The notes beneath the pieces are model-generated. The model searched no databases. It was not told the origin of the DNA and saw nothing but the letters and a program-made list of their open reading frames with translations. Source: Butyrivibrio sp. CB08 (GTDB lineage: Bacteria; Bacillota; Clostridia; Lachnospirales; Lachnospiraceae). From it: a stretch of DNA of 64,000 nucleotides. Numbering within the stretch: position 1 is the stretch's first letter; each line of letters begins with the position of its first letter. Shown in pieces: positions 62,545-64,000 of this stretch. The stretch lies in contig NZ_RAIR01000006.1 of assembly GCF_003625485.1 (NCBI RefSeq), positions 62,001-126,000 of the forward strand. Direction: 5' to 3'. Both the position numbers and the translations under genes were made by a program.

Positions 62545-63567
62545 TTAACGATTAAGCTCGCTGGTAGGACCATCACTGTGGTGATTTCTGATAATGCCGT
62601 CAATTACCTGAAGATCGCATGCTGGGAGGTCTCCAGGAACAGTATTCTTGGCACTTGATGTGGCATTGCCATAGTAAAGGGCCTTCTGGGGATCCTCGTA
62701 CTTAAGAAGTCCGTACAGAACTCCTGATACATAGGCATCTCCTGATCCAATCCTGTCTATTACATCTATTCCCTTATAGGGCTCTTCTGTGTAGAACCGA
62801 TCCTCCCTGGCACTGTAGATAGTAGAAGTAAAGTTGTGCTTTTTAGGGCTTATGACCTCTCTCTGGGTTGTACAGACTATTTTTACCGGATACTCTTTGG
62901 TGTAGCTCTTCATAATATCAGAGAGGTCTCCCTCTTTTTGCATCATTCGTCTTGAGGTCTCCTCTGAAACAAACAAAATGTCCACATATGGGAGAATTGC
63001 CTTAATTGATGCCCTGGCATCTTCTTCGCTCCAGAGGTTTGCTCTGTAGTTACAGTCAAAAGAGACTGTGGCTCCTGCAGCCTTAAAGCGCCTGATAAGC
63101 TCTGTGGTCACTTCTCTGGTGTTGTCGTTAAGTGCCAGAGTTATGCCACTTGTGTGGAACATCCTGGTATTGGTATAGACACTGTCTGGGATCTCGTCTA
63201 AAGAAATTCTGGTGATAGAGGAATTCATCCTGTCATAAACTATTGAAGGCTTACGTGGTGCTGCGCCATTCTCATAATAGTATATGCCAAGTCTTGCCTC
63301 TGGCGAGTCGTCATAGATAAGGTAGTCATCTGACACACCTTCAAATCTGATCCTGTTCTTGATGAATGTGCCAAGAGAATTGGCTGGAAGCCTTGATATA
63401 ACGCCGGTGCGAAGCCCCAAAAGAGCTACACCCGACGCTACATTAAGCTCAGAGCCACCTGCACGCTTATCAAACACATCTCCCCGAGTCATAAGCTCGT
63501 AATTGGGAGGAGAAAGTCGCAGCATAATCTCTCCAAATGTTAAAAGATCAAATCTTCCATCTCCCAT
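62545..63567 (-). CDS. kdgK: PfkB-family sugar kinase, 2-keto-3-deoxygluconate kinase-like
   Basis: Phosphorylates a sugar or sugar acid with ATP; 340 residues. N-terminal FGEIMLRLSPP and AGGSELNVASGVALLG are PfkB segments. The catalytic Asp sits in IGSGDAYVSG near 275 (normally GAGDAF). RLGIYYYENG and the FDCNYRANLW segment favour KDG kinase over ribokinase. A pectin/uronate route is implied but no other genes of it are here. RBS AGGAGG; start ATG 63567. A cre-like palindrome and a hairpin lie upstream. Confidence 0.9.
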   Translation of the reverse strand: MGDGRFDLLTFGEIMLRLSPPNYELMTRGDVFDKRAGGSELNVASGVALLGLRTGVISRLPANSLGTFIKNRIRFEGVSDDYLIYDDSPEARLGIYYYENGAAPRKPSIVYDRMNSSITRISLDEIPDSVYTNTRMFHTSGITLALNDNTREVTTELIRRFKAAGATVSFDCNYRANLWSEEDARASIKAILPYVDILFVSEETSRRMMQKEGDLSDIMKSYTKEYPVKIVCTTQREVISPKKHNFTSTIYSAREDRFYTEEPYKGIDVIDRIGSGDAYVSGVLYGLLKYEDPQKALYYGNATSSAKNTVPGDLPACDLQVIDGIIRNHHSDGPTSELNR

Positions 63568-63612
63568 AGCAGGCCTCCTAAAATAGTTCCATCAAAAAAC
63601 TAGTTACAAAGG

Positions 63613-63654
63613 AAAAAACTTACTGACACCTTGATGATATCAGTAAGTTTTTTC
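63613..63654 (-). terminator. Hairpin with T-run ahead of the KDG-kinase-like gene
   Basis: AAAAACTTACTGA pairs with TCAGTAAGTTTTT, followed by TTTTTTCC leftward, 46 bases before the start codon. It may end the small membrane-protein transcript or act as an attenuator, because the cre-like palindrome and any promoter lie on its other side. Confidence 0.8.
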
Positions 63655-63655
63655 T

Positions 63656-63673
63656 AGTGTAAGCACTTACACT
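63656..63673. promoter_or_regulatory. LacI-family/cre-like operator
   Basis: AGTGTAAGCACTTACACT has perfect 8-base arms around a CA centre; TGTAAGCACTTACA differs from the cre consensus only at the centre G. It lies 89 bases upstream of the sugar kinase start and 67 bases downstream of the small membrane gene's stop. Confidence 0.65.
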
Positions 63674-63739
63674 GTCTTTATTGTTGAATATCTTGAACAA
63701 GACCAATATGAGAACCCGGGAGGGTGGGGACTGCTTTGT

Positions 63740-63943
63740 TCAGGCAACTACTGCCTTTCTTACATTGATCTGAATGTATTTCTTCTTATCCATCTTCTTA
63801 ATGAAGTGATAGATGATAACTGCGAGAACTGCTACTCCAAAAACTATTCCAAATACAGGATAGAATGCGCTCATTCCAAAAATTGTAAGTCCCTCAAATA
63901 CCAATGTCATGATGATGAATAACTTTGCTAATGTCTTTGCCAT
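63740..63943 (-). CDS. Small two-helix membrane protein, unknown function
   Basis: 67-residue protein with two hydrophobic segments (about 6-22 and 26-47) and a basic C-terminal end (KKMDKKKYIQINVRKA). No family recognised. ATG at 63943 with AAGGAGAG upstream makes a real gene likely. It precedes the KDG-kinase-like gene on the same strand, separated by the operator and hairpin above. It could be an accessory transport or toxin-like membrane peptide, but nothing in the sequence decides. Confidence 0.65.
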   Translation of the reverse strand: MAKTLAKLFIIMTLVFEGLTIFGMSAFYPVFGIVFGVAVLAVIIYHFIKKMDKKKYIQINVRKAVVA

Positions 63944-64000
63944 ATCTTTTCTCTCCTTTCAGAGTTTGAATTTGTTTTTGTGTTTTTTGATTACACTTAT

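Noticed and set aside
1-64000. CRISPR array, IS element or prophage
   Set aside because: No direct-repeat and spacer array, transposase, integrase or phage structural gene seen.

Overview
The window is a low-to-mid GC Firmicute chromosome segment that looks like a rumen or gut Lachnospiraceae member (Butyrivibrio/Pseudobutyrivibrio-like). This is inferred from gene content, not from a database search. The evidence is: two T-box leaders, the rqcP-divIC-tilS-hpt-ftsH synteny, sugar ABC transporters tied to YesM/YesN regulators, membrane GGDEF proteins, strong AGGAGG-type ribosome binding sites with some GTG/TTG starts, tRNA genes without encoded CCA, and no visible sporulation genes. No phage, IS element or CRISPR array is visible. 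About four fifths of the genes lie on the minus strand.

Layout: 1-870 is the 5' part of galK, running off the left edge. 1017-1197 is a long interrupted palindrome abutting the telA stop. 1200-3687 is an xpaC-telA pair, divergent from an AraC-type regulator (3850-4764). glgP (4925-7396) has a LacI/CcpA-like operator in its promoter. ileS (7609-10800) follows an Ile T-box leader. 11197-17077 is an oligopeptide ABC operon (oppA-B-C-D-F) with a cre-like operator inside its promoter. 17288-18810 encodes threonine aldolase and free-methionine-sulfoxide reductase.

Between two identical, oppositely oriented tRNA-Gly(GCC) genes (about 18.95 and 32.83 kb) lie capA-like and rlmI-like genes, an NhaC antiporter, and a sugar-uptake and sensing block. 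That block runs from a membrane-anchored sugar-binding protein, through a YesM-type kinase, a YesN-type regulator and a lipoprotein binding protein, to a ChvE/GguA/GguB-like transporter. It is arranged like the XylFII-LytS-YesN sugar-sensing systems. After the second tRNA-Gly come an ECF sigma factor with a small downstream gene, tRNA-Pro(CGG), an MBOAT acyltransferase with a DltD/AlgJ-like partner, and a CbbX/SpoVK-like AAA+ ATPase.

37838-46244 is a tightly spaced minus-strand run. In transcription order it is greA, flavin reductase-like protein, extracellular solute-binding protein, hybrid histidine kinase, flavodiiron protein (FprA), and a secreted DUF5722/GH-like protein, ending at a strong terminator. 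This mix of extracellular ligand sensing, O2/NO detoxification and a secreted glycosidase-like protein is the most unusual arrangement here.

Next come fba (class II aldolase) and a cytoplasmic GH13 maltodextrin hydrolase. These are followed by a housekeeping cluster, in transcription order cca, PEGA-domain protein, rqcP, divIC-like, terminator, tilS, hpt, ftsH. The right part holds two tandem paralogous membrane GGDEF proteins (plus strand), proS (archaeal-type) with a Pro T-box leader, a KDG-kinase-like PfkB sugar kinase, and a small membrane protein. The window is dominated by carbohydrate and peptide acquisition with its sensing, on a housekeeping backbone.
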